DNA of 64,000 nucleotides, taken from NCBI GenBank assembly GCA_027186245.1, contig CP114495.1:5347001-5411000 (forward strand). The letters run 5' to 3'. The DNA comes from Coriaria nepalensis. Lineage: Eukaryota > Streptophyta > Magnoliopsida > Cucurbitales > Coriariaceae. Positions 1-12,003 of the stretch are shown here, in pieces. The translations under genes and the position numbers were made by a program. Under the pieces are notes generated by a model. The model saw nothing but the letters and a program-made list of their open reading frames with translations. It searched no databases and was not told the origin of the DNA. The stretch's first letter is position 1. Every line of letters begins with the position of its first letter.

Positions 1-112
1 TAACATCAAGATACCACCAATTCCAGTTAGAAAACCTTAGTATCTTGTCGTAGTGAGAGGATTGTGAGATAACCCATTTGTTATGAACACGAGGTACAAG
101 TTTTAGTATCAG

Positions 113-1690
113 ACAAAAACCAAGGGGATCCATTAACCTTTAAGGAGGCAATGGATGATTCTGAGAAAGATAAATGGAAAGATGCGATGAACCAAGAAAT
201 GGAATCCATGTATTCCAATTCTATATAGGAACTTGTAGATTCACCTGAAGATGTCAGACCCATTGGATGTAAATGAATCTTCGAGAGGAAAAGAGGGATA
301 GATGGAAAAGTAGAGACTTTTAAGTCACGACTTGTAACAAAGGGCTATATCCAAAGGGAAGGAGTCGATTATGAAAAAAATTTCTCTCTTGTTGCCATGC
401 TAAAGCCTAATACTTATTCTTTTATCCATAACCAGTAATTTACACTACGGGATATGGCAAATAGATGTCAAGACCGCTTTTCTGAATGGCTATCTTGAAG
501 ATTCTTGATGCACCCAAAAGGTTTTGTGCAAAAAGGCCAAGAAAAAAAGTTATACAAGTTGCTTAGATCCATTTATTGGCTGAAACAAATCTCTAGATCT
601 TGGAACATAAGGTTTGATGACACTATCAAGACGTATGGCTTCGAACAAAATGTTGATGAACCATGTGCCTATAAACACATCAAAGATAAGAAGGTGATCT
701 TCTTAGTTCTTTGTGTAGACGATATTTTACTCATTGGGAATGATGTAGAAATATTGTCAAATGTAAAGAAATGGTTAGCCAAGTAATTCCAAATGAAAGA
801 TTTGGGAGAAGCGATCTATGTTTTAGGAATCAAAATCCTAAGGGATAGAAAGAATAAGCTTTTGGCACTATCTCAAGCCTCTTATATAGATAAGATGATG
901 GCTCGATTCTCAACGCAAAACTCTAAGAATGGTCAATTACTGACCAGGCATGGAGTAGTTCTTTCTAAATAGTAGTGTCTAAAGACACCTCAGGAAGAAG
1001 AAGAGATGAGATTGATTCCCTATGCCTCAGTTATAAGCAGTCTTATGCATGTCATGTTGTGTCCAATACTTGACATTTGTTATACAATAGGGATAGTCAG
1101 TCATTATTAATCAAATCCTTGTTTAGAATACTGGATAGTAGTAAAGTATATTCTCAAGTATCTTCAAAGAACGAGAGACAATATACTTGTTTGTTCAGGT
1201 GGAGACCTGAACCCCACTAGATACACTGATTCTAATTTTTGATAAGATAGAATAGTCGAAAGTTGACTTCTAGATCAGTGTTCACACTTTGTGGAGGAGT
1301 TGTAGCTGGAGAAGTATCTTACCAATCTAGTATTGTAGATTCTACCATGGAAGCTGAATATATCGTGGCTTATGAAGCAGTAAAAGAGGCGGTTTGGCTC
1401 AGAAAGTTTCATACTAATTTGAAAGTTTACTATTGATCAAGAAGTTGCTCTAAATATGAATAAGCCACTTATCATATACTATGATAATAGTGGGGCAGTA
1501 GCTAATTCCAAGGAGCTAAGGAGTCACAAGAGGGGCAAACACATAGAGAGGAAATGTCATTCATCAAAATGATAGTATAGCGAGGTGATGTAATAGTTAT
1601 GAAGATAACGTCGGAACAAAACCTTACGGATCTGTTTACCAAGACACTTCCAACGAAGTCTTTTGAGGATTATGTACATAATTTAGGGAT
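113..1690 (+). pseudogene. Ty1/copia pol remnant: reverse transcriptase and RNase H
   Basis: This is the 3' half of a copia polyprotein. From about 120 the translation follows the RVT_2 region (KWKDAMNQEMESM, then PIGCK, KGYIQREGVDYE). The longest open piece, 505-786, carries the RT catalytic box LCVDDILLIGND. RNase H follows from about 1200, with TMEAEY near 1350, and the usual copia C-terminus near 1620 (LTDLFTKTLPTKSFE). Several in-frame stops and at least one frameshift (near 430-510) show that it is dead. Integrase and gag lie to the left of the window. The polypurine tract and LTR follow directly. The copia assignment is secure; the lineage was not determined. Confidence 0.9.
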
Positions 1691-1718
1691 AAGGGAGATG
1701 CCTTACTTGATTTAGGGC

Positions 1719-1729
1719 AAGTGGGAGAT
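1719..1729 (+). other. Polypurine tract of the copia element
   Basis: The sequence AAGTGGGAGAT sits immediately before TGTTGGAAATGG. This is the usual spacing between the plus-strand primer and the 3' LTR of plant copia elements. Confidence 0.75.
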
Positions 1730-3559
1730 TGTTGGAAATGGTGCCATAAAATCATGTAATAAGTACAATTTTATAAAATTGATAAAAGTTACATTTTTAT
1801 ATATAATTATTTTGAATGTGCTATTATTGAATAATGTATATAAATATCAGAAAAATTCCAAATTCATTTATGTATCTATAATCTTGTGTTAGTATGAGAG
1901 GATTAAGATTATAGATAATGAATTAAATTATCCGCAAAATATTAAAGTATGGAATATTTAATTGATAGTTGCTAGTACGGTCCACTACCATAATGAATGC
2001 AAGTGATCTAGATCCGGATCAATGATGTAGATAGACATCCTAGTGGAAGTGCTTTATATAATTAGATTATATAAGCTTTATATAATTGGATTATAAGATT
2101 GGACTCGATATGAATTAATTCTTTATCAACATACCGTTTGTCATAAAGATATTTATTTATATCAATAAATGATCATATGCAAATCAATCTGAATCCTGAG
2201 TAGTCATGAACTCCTTTTAATGTCAACTGGATCTTTTGATTCACTAAGCATGGTTTGTTTGTAAAACATGTTAAAAACTTTTGTTTTGGAGCCTCATTGG
2301 GATAAGCAGTTCGGAACATGATTTACAGACACAAAATCTAAACCTTCTTCATAGAAGATTGTATCTTGGTTCCCTTAAGGATTAATTCTAGAACTTAATG
2401 GTTTTGAGCTTAAATTTATAATTTAGATATAAATTGACCGTTCACTAGTGGATTAATTGTACTTAAAGATAAATAGATAATTAAAAGGGTAAAACGGTAA
2501 TTTTGACTAGCTCTATTTATGAATCAGTTATTAGAAAGTCAAATTGCATGTAATGATAATATCAATGAAATATTAGAAATTACTCAGTAATTTGTTCTAT
2601 AATTGCAAGAGTGTAATCCTATATTTTTAGTGGAATAATATTGAGATTAATAAATAAGATTTATTAAATTAAATAGTTTAATTAATAATCTAATTTATTA
2701 GAACTTGAAATTATAAGTTTATAGTCTCTAGGTCGCCTCTATAAAATATTATATATGGTAAGAGTGACAAAGGTAGAGAAATGGTTAATTTTCAAAGAAA
2801 ATAGTTTTATGAGGTAAATTTATAATTATGAGATATTGGTGTTAATTAGTTAATTAAAGAATTAAATAATTAAAAAATGTATTTAAATATTTTGTTGAAT
2901 TTTGAAATTTATTTTATAAAATAATAATATATTTAATTTTGAATTAAATATATTATCTAATATTAAATTGTTATGAGATATCAATTTAATATTAAGATTA
3001 GGTAAGTCAAATTTAAATTGGTTTGAGAAATTAATTTAAAATTCAAATAAATATGATTTAGTTTAAAATAGATAAAATTCTATTTTAAATTATATTTGAA
3101 TTAGTTTTGAAAATATTTGGCCGAAACAAAGATGTCATTAAAAGATATCTCATAATTTTGTTATCATTTAATATTATGTTTGAATTATTAATTTAATTAA
3201 TTTAAAGTATTTAAATTAAAAATAATATTAAATAGAAAACTTAATATAACTTTATAAATATATTCTATTATAAATTGTTTGATGATGATGAGAAAAAATC
3301 ATCCTAAAGAAAAAGAAAAAACCTTATCATTTATATGTGTCCACACACGTCTTAATGTGTTGAGGATCGATTTGAAAGATCATGAAGTAAGTCTTAACAG
3401 TCGATTTGCGTAGGTAGACAAAAATATGATTTCTTCATCTAGTGTTTAAGATTAATTTATATGTATATAAAAGATCGCTAAAAGTTTTTCGAAAGCTTTT
3501 GTTATGTACTGGGACCAATAATTGCTTCCGCTACGAATTTTTAAACCTGAAATCCAACA
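1730..3559 (+). repeat. 3' LTR of the copia element (about 1.83 kb)
   Basis: It begins TGTTGGAAATG after the polypurine tract and ends AATCCAACA, so the ends are TG...CA with a short inverted repeat. It is very AT-rich and non-coding. Its 3' half (from about 2780) recurs, diverged, at 38098-38993 in the same orientation and ends there with TTTCCAACA, which supports the right boundary. The partner 5' LTR is outside the window, so the target duplication cannot be checked. Confidence 0.8.
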
Positions 3560-3588
3560 TATAGGTTGTTGTTCCATAATCGATGCGA

Positions 3589-3788
3589 CTAATTGCTTAA
3601 GTGTTTAGTATTCCAATAATTATATGCTGCCATAATTTCCTTCTCTAGTTCGGAATCACTTGATGAACGAGAAGACTTGGGTGAAGTGGGAATTGATGGT
3701 GGATGTAATAAAATGGATCGTTTGGATCTCAGGTTATATCTCGGCACCTCAAAAGTTTCCAATTCTTTCTTGTGCATGAAATAGCTAC
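3589..3788 (-). CDS. Possible terminal exon of an unrecognised protein
   Basis: On the minus strand a good splice acceptor (TTAACTTTTCAG, ending at 3789) opens into a 66-codon frame that ends with a stop at 3589. The peptide is basic and Ser/Pro-rich (FEVPRYNLRSKR, then HPPSIPTSPKSSRSSSDSE). I do not recognise it. No convincing upstream exon is visible to the right. The copia LTR starts only about 30 bases past the stop, so the 3' UTR of any such gene would be disrupted. It could equally be a chance ORF. Confidence 0.2.
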
Positions 3789-3793
3789 CTGAA

Positions 3794-5560
3794 AAGTTAA
3801 AAATAAAAACTAAGTAAACTAAATACTAAACAAAACAAAATAAAAATAAAAATAACTAATAAATTAGAGAAAACAAATCCCTAGCAATACAGCTCCAAAA
3901 TTGATATGAGATAAATCGCACTAACTAATTTCTTGCTTTAAATTGTGTTGTTGCACAATATAGTAGGAAGCAAGGGTTTTCTCGCAAAAGATTGTTGTTA
4001 ATTTATAAATTATTGACGCAATTAAATTGACCTTATTGAAATTAAATTCAAAAATCCTAACTAACCCTAACTAAATATACACTAAAAAGATAACTCAAAA
4101 TTTGGATTTGGATTAGACAGACAAATAAAATGGAGAAAAGAAAAAATCAAACGACTAAAATTTAAAAACAATTAAAATTTAAAAGATTGAAATTAATGAA
4201 AAGGATGGTCAATGAAACATTCTCTACCACTAAATATAAAATTCAATCACTTAGTTATAATTATCTTTCATTCTCTTTTCAAATTTAATAACCATAAAAT
4301 AATCGAAAGCTCAATTATCTTGATCTTTGCTTACTTGTTCGTTATGTACAATAAGTTCTTTACTTAATATCTTTTCATTAAATGGCCTAAAAGAAACTCT
4401 CTAAATTTAATTTAATAGAGAAAATCAAACAAGAAAGATATGTTTTATCAAGAAACAAATATACAAGCGGGATTTATTTATCTTGAGTTATACCCTACAT
4501 GTAATTGAATGAAAATATATCATAAAAGTTGAAAATATTATACTATTTAACTTTAGAAATTTTGACAAAATGAAACAAAAATCTAAATAAACAATCAAAT
4601 CACTATCATATTTATTTAGTTGTGCACCCTAAATAAATATAATAATAATTCATAAATACTCTAGATAGTAGGACATGATAAAATCAAAATAGATAAAAAA
4701 GTAATTTTAAATTAATTAATCAAAAATTATATTTAAGAGCTTAAAATCATCCTTAACAAAAAAAAAATTAACTACTTATAATAATTTAAAAAAATTAAAT
4801 TAAATTCATAAAAAAAAATAAATAAAAGAGAAAAGTAAAAAAATATATATTATAATTAATATTAAAAAATAAAACTTTTTCTTCTCTTATATTTTTTCCA
4901 ACGGCCCACCCTTTCCTTTTTATTTATTTTTTATGTTCTTACGGATCCATTCGCAAAATCTGTTCTCAAAAGCTGCTTCGCTGCTTCCAAATTATTTTTT
5001 TCTTCCTTTCCTTTCTTTTCTACGGCACCCTCTTTAGCTACTTCAATTTTTTTTTTACGCAACCCTAGGTTGCACCTTTATTTATTTCTTATTATTTCTT
5101 TTGTTAATTAGGTCACTTTAATTTCCATCCCACTCCATCTCTCTTCCCGGGCTTCTATTGGGCCGAATACTTCTTTTTATTATAATTTTCAAGCTCTCAA
5201 CATCTGTAATTGCAACCAGGTCCTCCAAATAATTTTTAGCTTATTTTTTCCTCTTTTAAATCTCTTTTTATTTTTTTACCCCAAAACTCCTACAAAATAT
5301 AATAATAAGCTAATAAATAGTGAAAAAAATTCAATAAGTAATAAAATCACGAGGGAAACCTACACCCTCAGAAAAGTTCATAGATCTAAAAAAAGTTCAC
5401 AGAAGAAACTTAAAGAAAATTTTATTGTAATCACTGTGAAGAAACCCTACACCCTCACCATTGTGAGAGAGATAGAGAAGAGAAAGAGAGACAAAAATTA
5501 TTAGAACAAAAGTATCATTTTTTTTTCTTTTTCTCTCTCTAGACTAAGATCGACTATTAA
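3794..5560. other. AT-rich intergenic stretch, no gene seen
   Basis: Long A- and T-runs dominate 4680-4880. A more mixed pyrimidine-rich part follows (4880-5290), then a GA-rich tract with GAGAGAGATAGAGAAGAGAAAG near 5465. I see no coding frame or transposon domain. The right end presumably holds the upstream region of the phytocyanin gene. Confidence 0.5.
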
Positions 5561-5694
5561 ATTAATTTTAATTTAATGGACTAAAACCTTATGTAAAATG
5601 ATGTCTACAAAAATGTGTCCAAAAAACCTATCATATACACTATTATTTGTCGTTTTTCTTTCTGATAAATTGAAGAAAGCATTATTAAGGTTTT

Positions 5695-5700
5695 TATAAA
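5695..5700 (+). promoter_or_regulatory. Candidate TATA box of the phytocyanin gene
   Basis: TATAAA lies 42 bases before the first in-frame ATG and 63 before the second. With initiation about 30 bases downstream, the 5' leader would be only about 10-30 nt. That makes the ATG at 5758 a real alternative start. Confidence 0.4.
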
Positions 5701-5736
5701 GTAGAGAGGAGAGAGGGTAGTCAGTGGCATATATGC

Positions 5737-7186
5737 ATGGGTGGGGCGGGGGGGATCATGAGAAGAGGCATGGCTGTGGTCACAGTGATGCTTGTAATGG
5801 TGGTGGAGACTAGCCCTGGAATTGTTTATAAAGTCGGAGATTCTGCTGGCTGGACGACCACGGGCTCTATTGATTACAAGCATTGGGCTTCTTCCAAAAC
5901 TTTTCTCCTTGGTGATATTATAAGTAAGCTCTCTACTTCTTCCTTCTCCTTTCTCCTTTCCAACTTCAACATTTCTGCTGTCACATTTTCTGGGCACAAA
6001 CTACAAACTACAAACTTCTTCTAGTTCCAATCCGTTTTTTTTCCCCTTTTTTTGTGAGCCAATCTGTCTTTGGTGCATTAGGGTATTAGGGTGTGGTAGA
6101 ATTTGGTTTTCATTAATGAATACAGATCGATCAGGGACCAGATTTGTCATTTTGCAGTAGAAGATTGAATAGAATTGTTCTTTTGATCAGTAAAGATGAA
6201 GATGGCTCTCGCATGGGGAACATCCATAAAAAAATGGAGGGTGATCAAATTTTTAATTATCATGATTTGTGGTGAAATAAGGGCCCCATGAGACATAATT
6301 ATATGTCTCCACCCACCGATCATAATTACGCTCTCATTTCCACTCATAAAGTAATATACCCAACTACCCATCTTTATATTCTAACATTAAGTCCATGGCA
6401 CTTGTTTTGATCCATCTTTTGTTGGGTTGGGTGTTTAGTTAAATATTTGGATAGATTTGGGCTATTTTAAAATTGTGCATCCGTCAGCATAAAAATTAAT
6501 TGTATGTATTAACTTTTTTTTTCCCTGTGGTTCTTTTACATTAATCATATATATTAATATATAGTTGGTTCGTGATCCGTCTATTAAAACATTTTCAAAT
6601 TTTTTATTTTGAAAAAATTCAACATAGTCTCGATTATAGGTGGAATAGGTAGATTCGTCTCTTTTCCATTAACGATTGAAGGTCTCCTTTGTGTACATTA
6701 TTTTTCTTTTTCCATATATTTTTAAATTCTACTTTAATTTACAAAATCAATTTTATATACATAAAAGTATCTAGAATCTATATCTTATATTTCATTTTGA
6801 TAGTTTTATTTATTTATTTATTGATGGCGACAGTTTTCGAGTACATAGCTCAATTCCACAATGTGATGAGAGTGACACATAGCATGTACAAATCATGCAA
6901 CGCATCAAACCCTATAAATGCATACATGACCGGAAATGACACGATCACAATCTCGACAGGAGGGCATCACTACTTTCTGTGTGGGGTCCCTGGTCACTGC
7001 CAGGCTGGCCAGAAGGTTGACATTAATGTGATTCACAATTCTTCTTCTTCAATTGCACCATCTTCTTCTCCTTCTTTAATCGTTCCCTCTTTAAGCATGG
7101 CTGCTGCTTCTCCTTCCAATGCATGGGTCGTTTCTGCTATGGGGTTGCCCTTAATTATATTCTTTTGCTTAAAGGGTAAAAATTGA
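5737..7186 (+). CDS. Phytocyanin (stellacyanin-type blue copper protein), two exons
   Basis: Exons 5737-5923 and 6834-7186 join across a 910 bp GT-AG intron (TAA|GTAAGC ... GCGACAG|TTTTCG) at the conserved phytocyanin site, giving GDIIIFEY. The product is 179 residues. It has a hydrophobic signal peptide, then a plastocyanin-like domain starting VYKVGDSAGW. Copper ligands are visible: His in QFHNV, Cys in YFLCGVPGHC, His in GHC and an axial Gln in AGQK. The axial Gln is the stellacyanin-type ligand; most uclacyanins and plantacyanins have Met. Cys in KSCNAS and the last Cys of GHC form the usual disulfide. A Ser/Pro-rich linker and a C-terminal hydrophobic tail predict a GPI-anchored protein of the outer plasma membrane or wall. 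Such proteins are thought to act in electron transfer or wall chemistry. In-frame ATGs at 5758 and 5770 are alternative starts. The gene appears intact. Confidence 0.9.
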
Positions 7187-7518
7187 ATAGTTGAATAATT
7201 GAAAAATGAGATTATTTAGGTATATATATTGAATGTTAAGATTACGCATGTCATTCAACAAGAAAATTCGAAATTGCATAAGCTTAAATTTTCCCCTTTT
7301 TTTCGTTTTTTATTTTTCTCCTCGTACACTCTTCATTTGTACATTTATTTATGTAATCTCTCTAATTAAATTTTACAATATTGTAAATTAATCATACCAA
7401 GAAAGGTCAAAAGACCAACGGTGTATTGAGAAACCGATTAGATCGGATCGGGTCGGACCAGGATTTTGCATAATAAAACTATGTCAAATGAATATCTAAT
7501 ACAAACCATAACAAATCC

Positions 7519-7760
7519 AATAAGCATATCCATTTCCATATCCAAATCCAAAGATTCCAAACAATGACAAAACAAATGAATATATCCAAATCCATCAACA
7601 AATTGACATATTCAAATCCATCAACGTATATCCATATCCATATACAAGGAATCAAATACATCAACCAATAAGCATATCCGTATCCAAGGATTCCAAATAA
7701 TCACAAAAGAAATAAACAAATCTATATCCAAATCCATCAGCAGATCTTCTAGACATCATC
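7519..7760. repeat. Imperfect direct repeat rich in ATCCAAATCCA motifs
   Basis: Two related units begin AATAAGCATATCC at 7519 and 7667 (offset 148). Both run through a GATTCCAAA part into ATATCCAAATCCATCA. Short ATCC(A)n motifs are repeated within each. It is non-coding, downstream of the phytocyanin gene, and of unknown origin. Confidence 0.65.
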
Positions 7761-7883
7761 TTGTGTCCTGATTCTTCTATAAAAAAATTAAAAATAAAAA
7801 TAAAAACAACATAAATAAATGAACAAGTAAGGAAACAAAATTATGGACCCAATGTACTGTCCACTGTTTCAAAATTCTTCAAG

Positions 7884-8455
7884 TAGCGTTGAGCAAAACA
7901 AGCCTGACCCCAACCCATCGGTCGGTTCCCAGTCGAGTAATATACAATTGCTGGAAGGTGGTTGGGTCGCCCGTCTGAAGGTTGTTTGATATGCAGCTTT
8001 CAGACCGGGTCCTAAATTCAATCGAAGGATTCGATTTTCAAAAATTAGGGTAATTCATTATTTAGACATTTCATTTTCTCCTTGTTTGTTTTTGCCTCCG
8101 TCCTCCCCTACACCAGCCCGGCAGCTCCGCGAGCCCACCCTCCTTTTCTTCTCTCTCTTCGCGACTCCCACTCCCCTATCCCTTCTCTTTCTTACGACAC
8201 CCATCCCGCTTCCATTCTCTCTCTTTGTGATGCCTACCTCCCTTCCTACCTTGTGTTCGCAATGCAACTCCGGCTGCCCAAGTTCGAATTTCCTCCGCTA
8301 AGCTTTTTTCTATGTGTTTAAACCTTTTTCTAGTTCTTACCTCAAATCGGTGTGCATTCTTTTCTGGAATGAATTAGGGATTGAAAATGCTCAATAATTG
8401 TGTTTCCATAATTGCATTCTCTTTGCAGACATAGTGCGTATGACTTTATATGATA
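7884..8455 (+). mobile_element. Probable 5' end of a hAT transposon
   Basis: The sequence TAGCGTTGAGCAAAAC at 7884 resembles hAT terminal repeats of the (C/T)AGGGGTGAGCAAAA type. GC-richer leader sequence follows, with a pyrimidine-rich tract at 8075-8250 that opens long but meaningless frames on both strands. hAT transposase coding sequence resumes at 12760, after an inserted gypsy element. So I infer that this is the upstream half of the same hAT copy. The opposite terminus is not found, because the element is cut off at about 13990. Confidence 0.5.
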
Positions 8456-9217
8456 TGTATTGACATGGATTTCCGTCTGCTACGAAAAGCTTCTTCGTCC
8501 ACATTGTGTCCCAAGATCAATATCTGCACTCACCAACAAAGTACAACCTGGGTGGTGGTCGGCCAACCTCGCTTCGACGCTCTAATCAGTTATCTAGAGA
8601 AATAAACAGAGAGTAGATAGTGGGAGGTGTTATTCTCTTAGAAAAAAATGCATTACCCTTTACTGTTATATTGTTTGGCTTTTATACCTCAACAAGTTAG
8701 GGAGAGCCTAGACATTTTTACACGTGTCTTGCTCTCATTTCTCCATACTCTGATCACCTCTGTTCCATAATGGGTGTCAGCACACCCACTTTCTGACACA
8801 ATAGAGATATGCTTCCCACTCAGAGAAGTCACAGCGTACAATTACACCGCCCTAGTTTGACACATCTGAGGTGCCTTAGTGTATAGTAGCACCACTCCGG
8901 TATGACACGCTTGAGGCGTGTTCTCCACTTAGGTATCAGTTACTTTCTGCTTGTCCACACCTTCGATGTATCCATGCTTAAGTTCGAGTTGAAGGAGGAA
9001 ATACCTAGCTCACCCTCAACATCATCCGATGTCTTCTTATCTTGCTCAGGTATCGTCATGTTGACCGATGCCCTCCTCAACCCTATCGGGCCTCAACCTC
9101 AGCCATTATCTTCCTTTCCTACTCAATCACATTGACCTTTGCCGACCTTGCCTCAGTCTCGGCTTCCCTTTTCAAGTCAAGATTGAAGATCTACGGCTAT
9201 CCTAGTATCGGGCCCAC
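8456..9217 (-). repeat. Left (3') LTR of the non-autonomous gypsy element
   Basis: It aligns along its length with 12004-12759. Shared landmarks are the GGTGGTGGTCGGCCAA block, TTACCCTTTACTGTTATAT, TTTACACGTGTCTTG and the end TATCGGGCCCA. Many substitutions separate the copies, so the insertion is old. Confidence 0.8.
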
Positions 9218-9862
9218 TAGTTAGCTCATTGGCACACAACCTCATTTTGTAGGGGTTATGCGGGATTCCGACCTTTTTTCCAGTTGACACGCTTTCACAG
9301 TCTTTGCCGACCCAATTTTGTATTATGAGATGTGAAAGGGCGCTCTAGGCGTCTTAAGTGCCCCTCGATCTGCAATTCTTATTATTCATGACTGTCTCTT
9401 GGGTGATGACGCATGTCCCTTATCAACTGCCACATGCAATCATCACATCCTCTCCTCTTCTTTCTTTCTCCCTTCCCTTTTATAACCACTCATGCCATTA
9501 GTGCCCTTCCCAGCTTTCATTTCTTCGAGCCTTCACATCTCTCTTTCTCTCTCTCCACTCTTTGCGAGATCTGACGCTTCTCACTGTGGCCCAACCAATG
9601 TTAACCACCATCGACATCCACTGTTCGACTGATCATGTCTAACAGAGCGAGTAAGTTCTTTCCTCTCCTTCTGTATTTATTAATTTTTTTTTATTTCTTG
9701 CGAGTGTTCCTCATTTTCTGCAAGTACTCTTCGCATGAATCTTTTCTCACCTTTATTTTCCTTTGAAAAACATGTTTTGATCAAAAATAGACCTAAGGAC
9801 CAAGCGCGTAGATGTTTGCCTCTTTTTGACGCATATAAACTCAATCCTTCTCTCCCTTAACT

Positions 9863-10006
9863 ATGAGATGCCGGTTAAGTTTTGGCATAGAGCATTGAGA
9901 TATTGGTTAGTTATGTTAGATGTCGGTTTGTCAGTGTGAGATGTCGGTTTGAAAATGTGAGATGTCGGTTTGTCTTGGCATAGAAGAATCAGAGATGCCG
10001 CTTAAT
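9863..10006. repeat. Tandem repeat around GAGATGTCGGTTTG
   Basis: At least five degenerate copies of (A)GATG(C/T)CGGTT occur within about 145 bases. Three are nearly exact (GATGTCGGTTTG), spaced about 22-23 bases. It is non-coding and lies inside the gypsy element. Confidence 0.65.
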
Positions 10007-10654
10007 GTAGGCATAAGAAACTTAGTCCCTAAGTTAATTGATCAAGGATAATAATAGTACATTAAAATTATACAATTATCAGTATACTAAGGATTATATT
10101 ATAAATGCACTGTACAATTAATAGTAGAAGGGGGCGTGAGCTTCCCTAGCTCACCCTCTTTTTGTCCAATCGGGATGATAAGTTAGCAGGATAAATATCT
10201 AATATATGTCTTCCAGTCATCACCTACCATAAGATCAAAAGTGATTTTTGTCAGTTTCTAAAGTAGGAAAAATTATTCCTTCTTAGTTCCAGTATCGTAA
10301 GAGTTAGGAAGTTCTTGACCATTTTGTCAGTTCCTAAGGAAAAATTGAGTGAAGTTCATAATTCATTTCTTCTTCCATGAATCTGGAATCTTAGAAAGTG
10401 AAAGAGAAGAAGATTCTGACGAAGAGGACCATACCAGCTGAAGGTTACTACAAGTATGTAACATTTTTTTTTCTTGCTTGAAATCGTTAGTTTGATGTTA
10501 GGTCGAAGGTAAGATGTAGATCTATGTAAAGTATAAAGATATCAACATGAAATCAAGGTTTATGAGTCTTATTTAGTTAGAAAAGTTTTGAATAAGTTAA
10601 GGTTCGAGTGTAGAGTCGAAGTACTCGAAATCTTAAAAACATGTACTAAGGGTC

Positions 10655-10990
10655 AAGGGGGTCAACGGCAGAATGCATTGATGCCCTCGATGCATTAAAA
10701 ATAAAGGAATAAATCTACAAGGTTAACGGGTCGAATGGTCGACCGGGTCCACGACTCAACACCTCGATGCCTTTAAAGAGTGTAAAATACTCTACAGGTC
10801 AAAGGGGGTCGATCAGGTCCACAAATCAACACCTCGACTCCTTTTAAAGTGTAAAATACTCTACGGGTCAAAGAGGTCCATGAGGTCTATGGGGTTGATT
10901 GGGTTGATGGCTCAACACCTCAATGCCTTAATTATGCAAAATACTACCTAGGGTCGATGAGGTCAATGGGGGTCAATGAGTCTTTGGATT
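10655..10990. repeat. Tandem repeat of about 70-90 bp units
   Basis: The phrases TCAACACCTCGA(C/T), GTGTAAAATACTCTAC and GGTCAA(A/T)G(A/G)GG recur in order three to four times with diverged spacing. The block is GT-rich, non-coding and inside the gypsy element. Confidence 0.65.
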
Positions 10991-11498
10991 TATGGGGTAA
11001 AGTACACTATTACAGTAGCAGAATCCTAAATAAAGCTACCTAAGTTAAGATTAGGACTCGAAAGAGAGATATGAGTGCAATTTAGTAATTTTTGTTTATT
11101 TAATTGCCTTTGACATCCTTATTGATTATGTTGTCCTTCTTTGCACATTTTGATGTCTAGAACTATTAAAGAAGCACCATTCTACTCCATCTAGAGTTTG
11201 AACAGTGTAGAGCTAGCAAAGGCTTAAATGTGAGTGGTAATTACAGTTTGTTAGATTTTCAATGGTCTTGAGCATGTTAAAAAGTTGCCTATGTGATTTC
11301 TTACTTTTTATGGCCTTTGTTATATATACCAATTTTTGAAATGCCTTTGAATTGAAATAATGTTTTCAATAGATATATGTTATGTTTACTGCATTATGAA
11401 AATGCTTGGATTGAAATAAGAATCAGATGAGTATAAGCCTTATATATGGCATGCGATGATTTATTTGGATTGAAGTGCATGGAGTTTGAATTTATGAA

Positions 11499-11622
11499 TC
11501 CTTAGTAGAGCAAAGTGCCACGGAGGCCACCTCTTGAATTCCTAGTGGGAGAAAAGTGCGACGGAGGGTCACCTCTAGAATCCTTAGTAGGAGCAAAGTG
11601 CCACAGAGGCCACATCTTGAAT
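11499..11622. repeat. Three tandem units of about 41 bp
   Basis: Units start at 11499, 11539 and 11581. Each runs CCTAGT(A/G)G..., AAAGTGC(C/G)AC(G/A)GAGG and CAC(C/A)TCT(T/A)GAA. This is a sharper tandem array than the one near 10.8 kb. No frame stays open through it. Confidence 0.75.
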
Positions 11623-11982
11623 CTTATGCTCGTGTTGATTTCTTGAACTGATAATGAGCTACTAAATCATGGTTTTGATGATGTTTATGTTTGTGAAACA
11701 AGTATATGTTTAAGAATTGAATTGCAAATGATATGTTTACTATTTTTAATGAAAGTATGCAAAGCTACCCCATTTTATGTAAAATAGAAACAGGTTTTGA
11801 GATAGTGCTAATAGTGCTCGCAAAGTGCGTTTCTCTTCCTTCAAGTAGGGGAGGGAGGCCTCCTCTTCCTCTACTAGTTTCTTTTCCTTCATTTTCTCAT
11901 GTCTACTCTCCCTCATAGTTTTTCATCTTACACACTTTCGCTCAGGTTATTAATCTTTTCAATTTTTGAAGGTGAAGACAAG

Positions 11983-12002
11983 TCCCCACAGTCGGCGCCA
12001 AA
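11983..12002 (-). other. Primer binding site-like sequence
   Basis: On the minus strand TTTGGCGCCGACTGTGGGGA directly follows the LTR end ...TCAACA. TGGCGCCG(T/A)CTGTGGGG is a common sequence just inside plant gypsy 5' LTRs. This fixes the element's orientation. Confidence 0.7.
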
Positions 12003-12003
12003 C

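Noticed and set aside
5605..5997. 130-codon minus-strand frame over the phytocyanin first exon
   Set aside because: It is antisense to a clear phytocyanin exon with signal peptide and conserved domain, and its translation has no recognisable family.
7479..7664. 61-codon Trp/Ile-rich minus-strand frame
   Set aside because: It arises from the ATCCAAATCCA repeats and has no gene features.
8058..8321. Three overlapping frames on both strands in the CT-rich tract
   Set aside because: Low-complexity pyrimidine-rich sequence keeps all frames open. The peptides are Ser/Leu/Pro or Arg/Gly-rich without motifs, and the tract fits a transposon leader.
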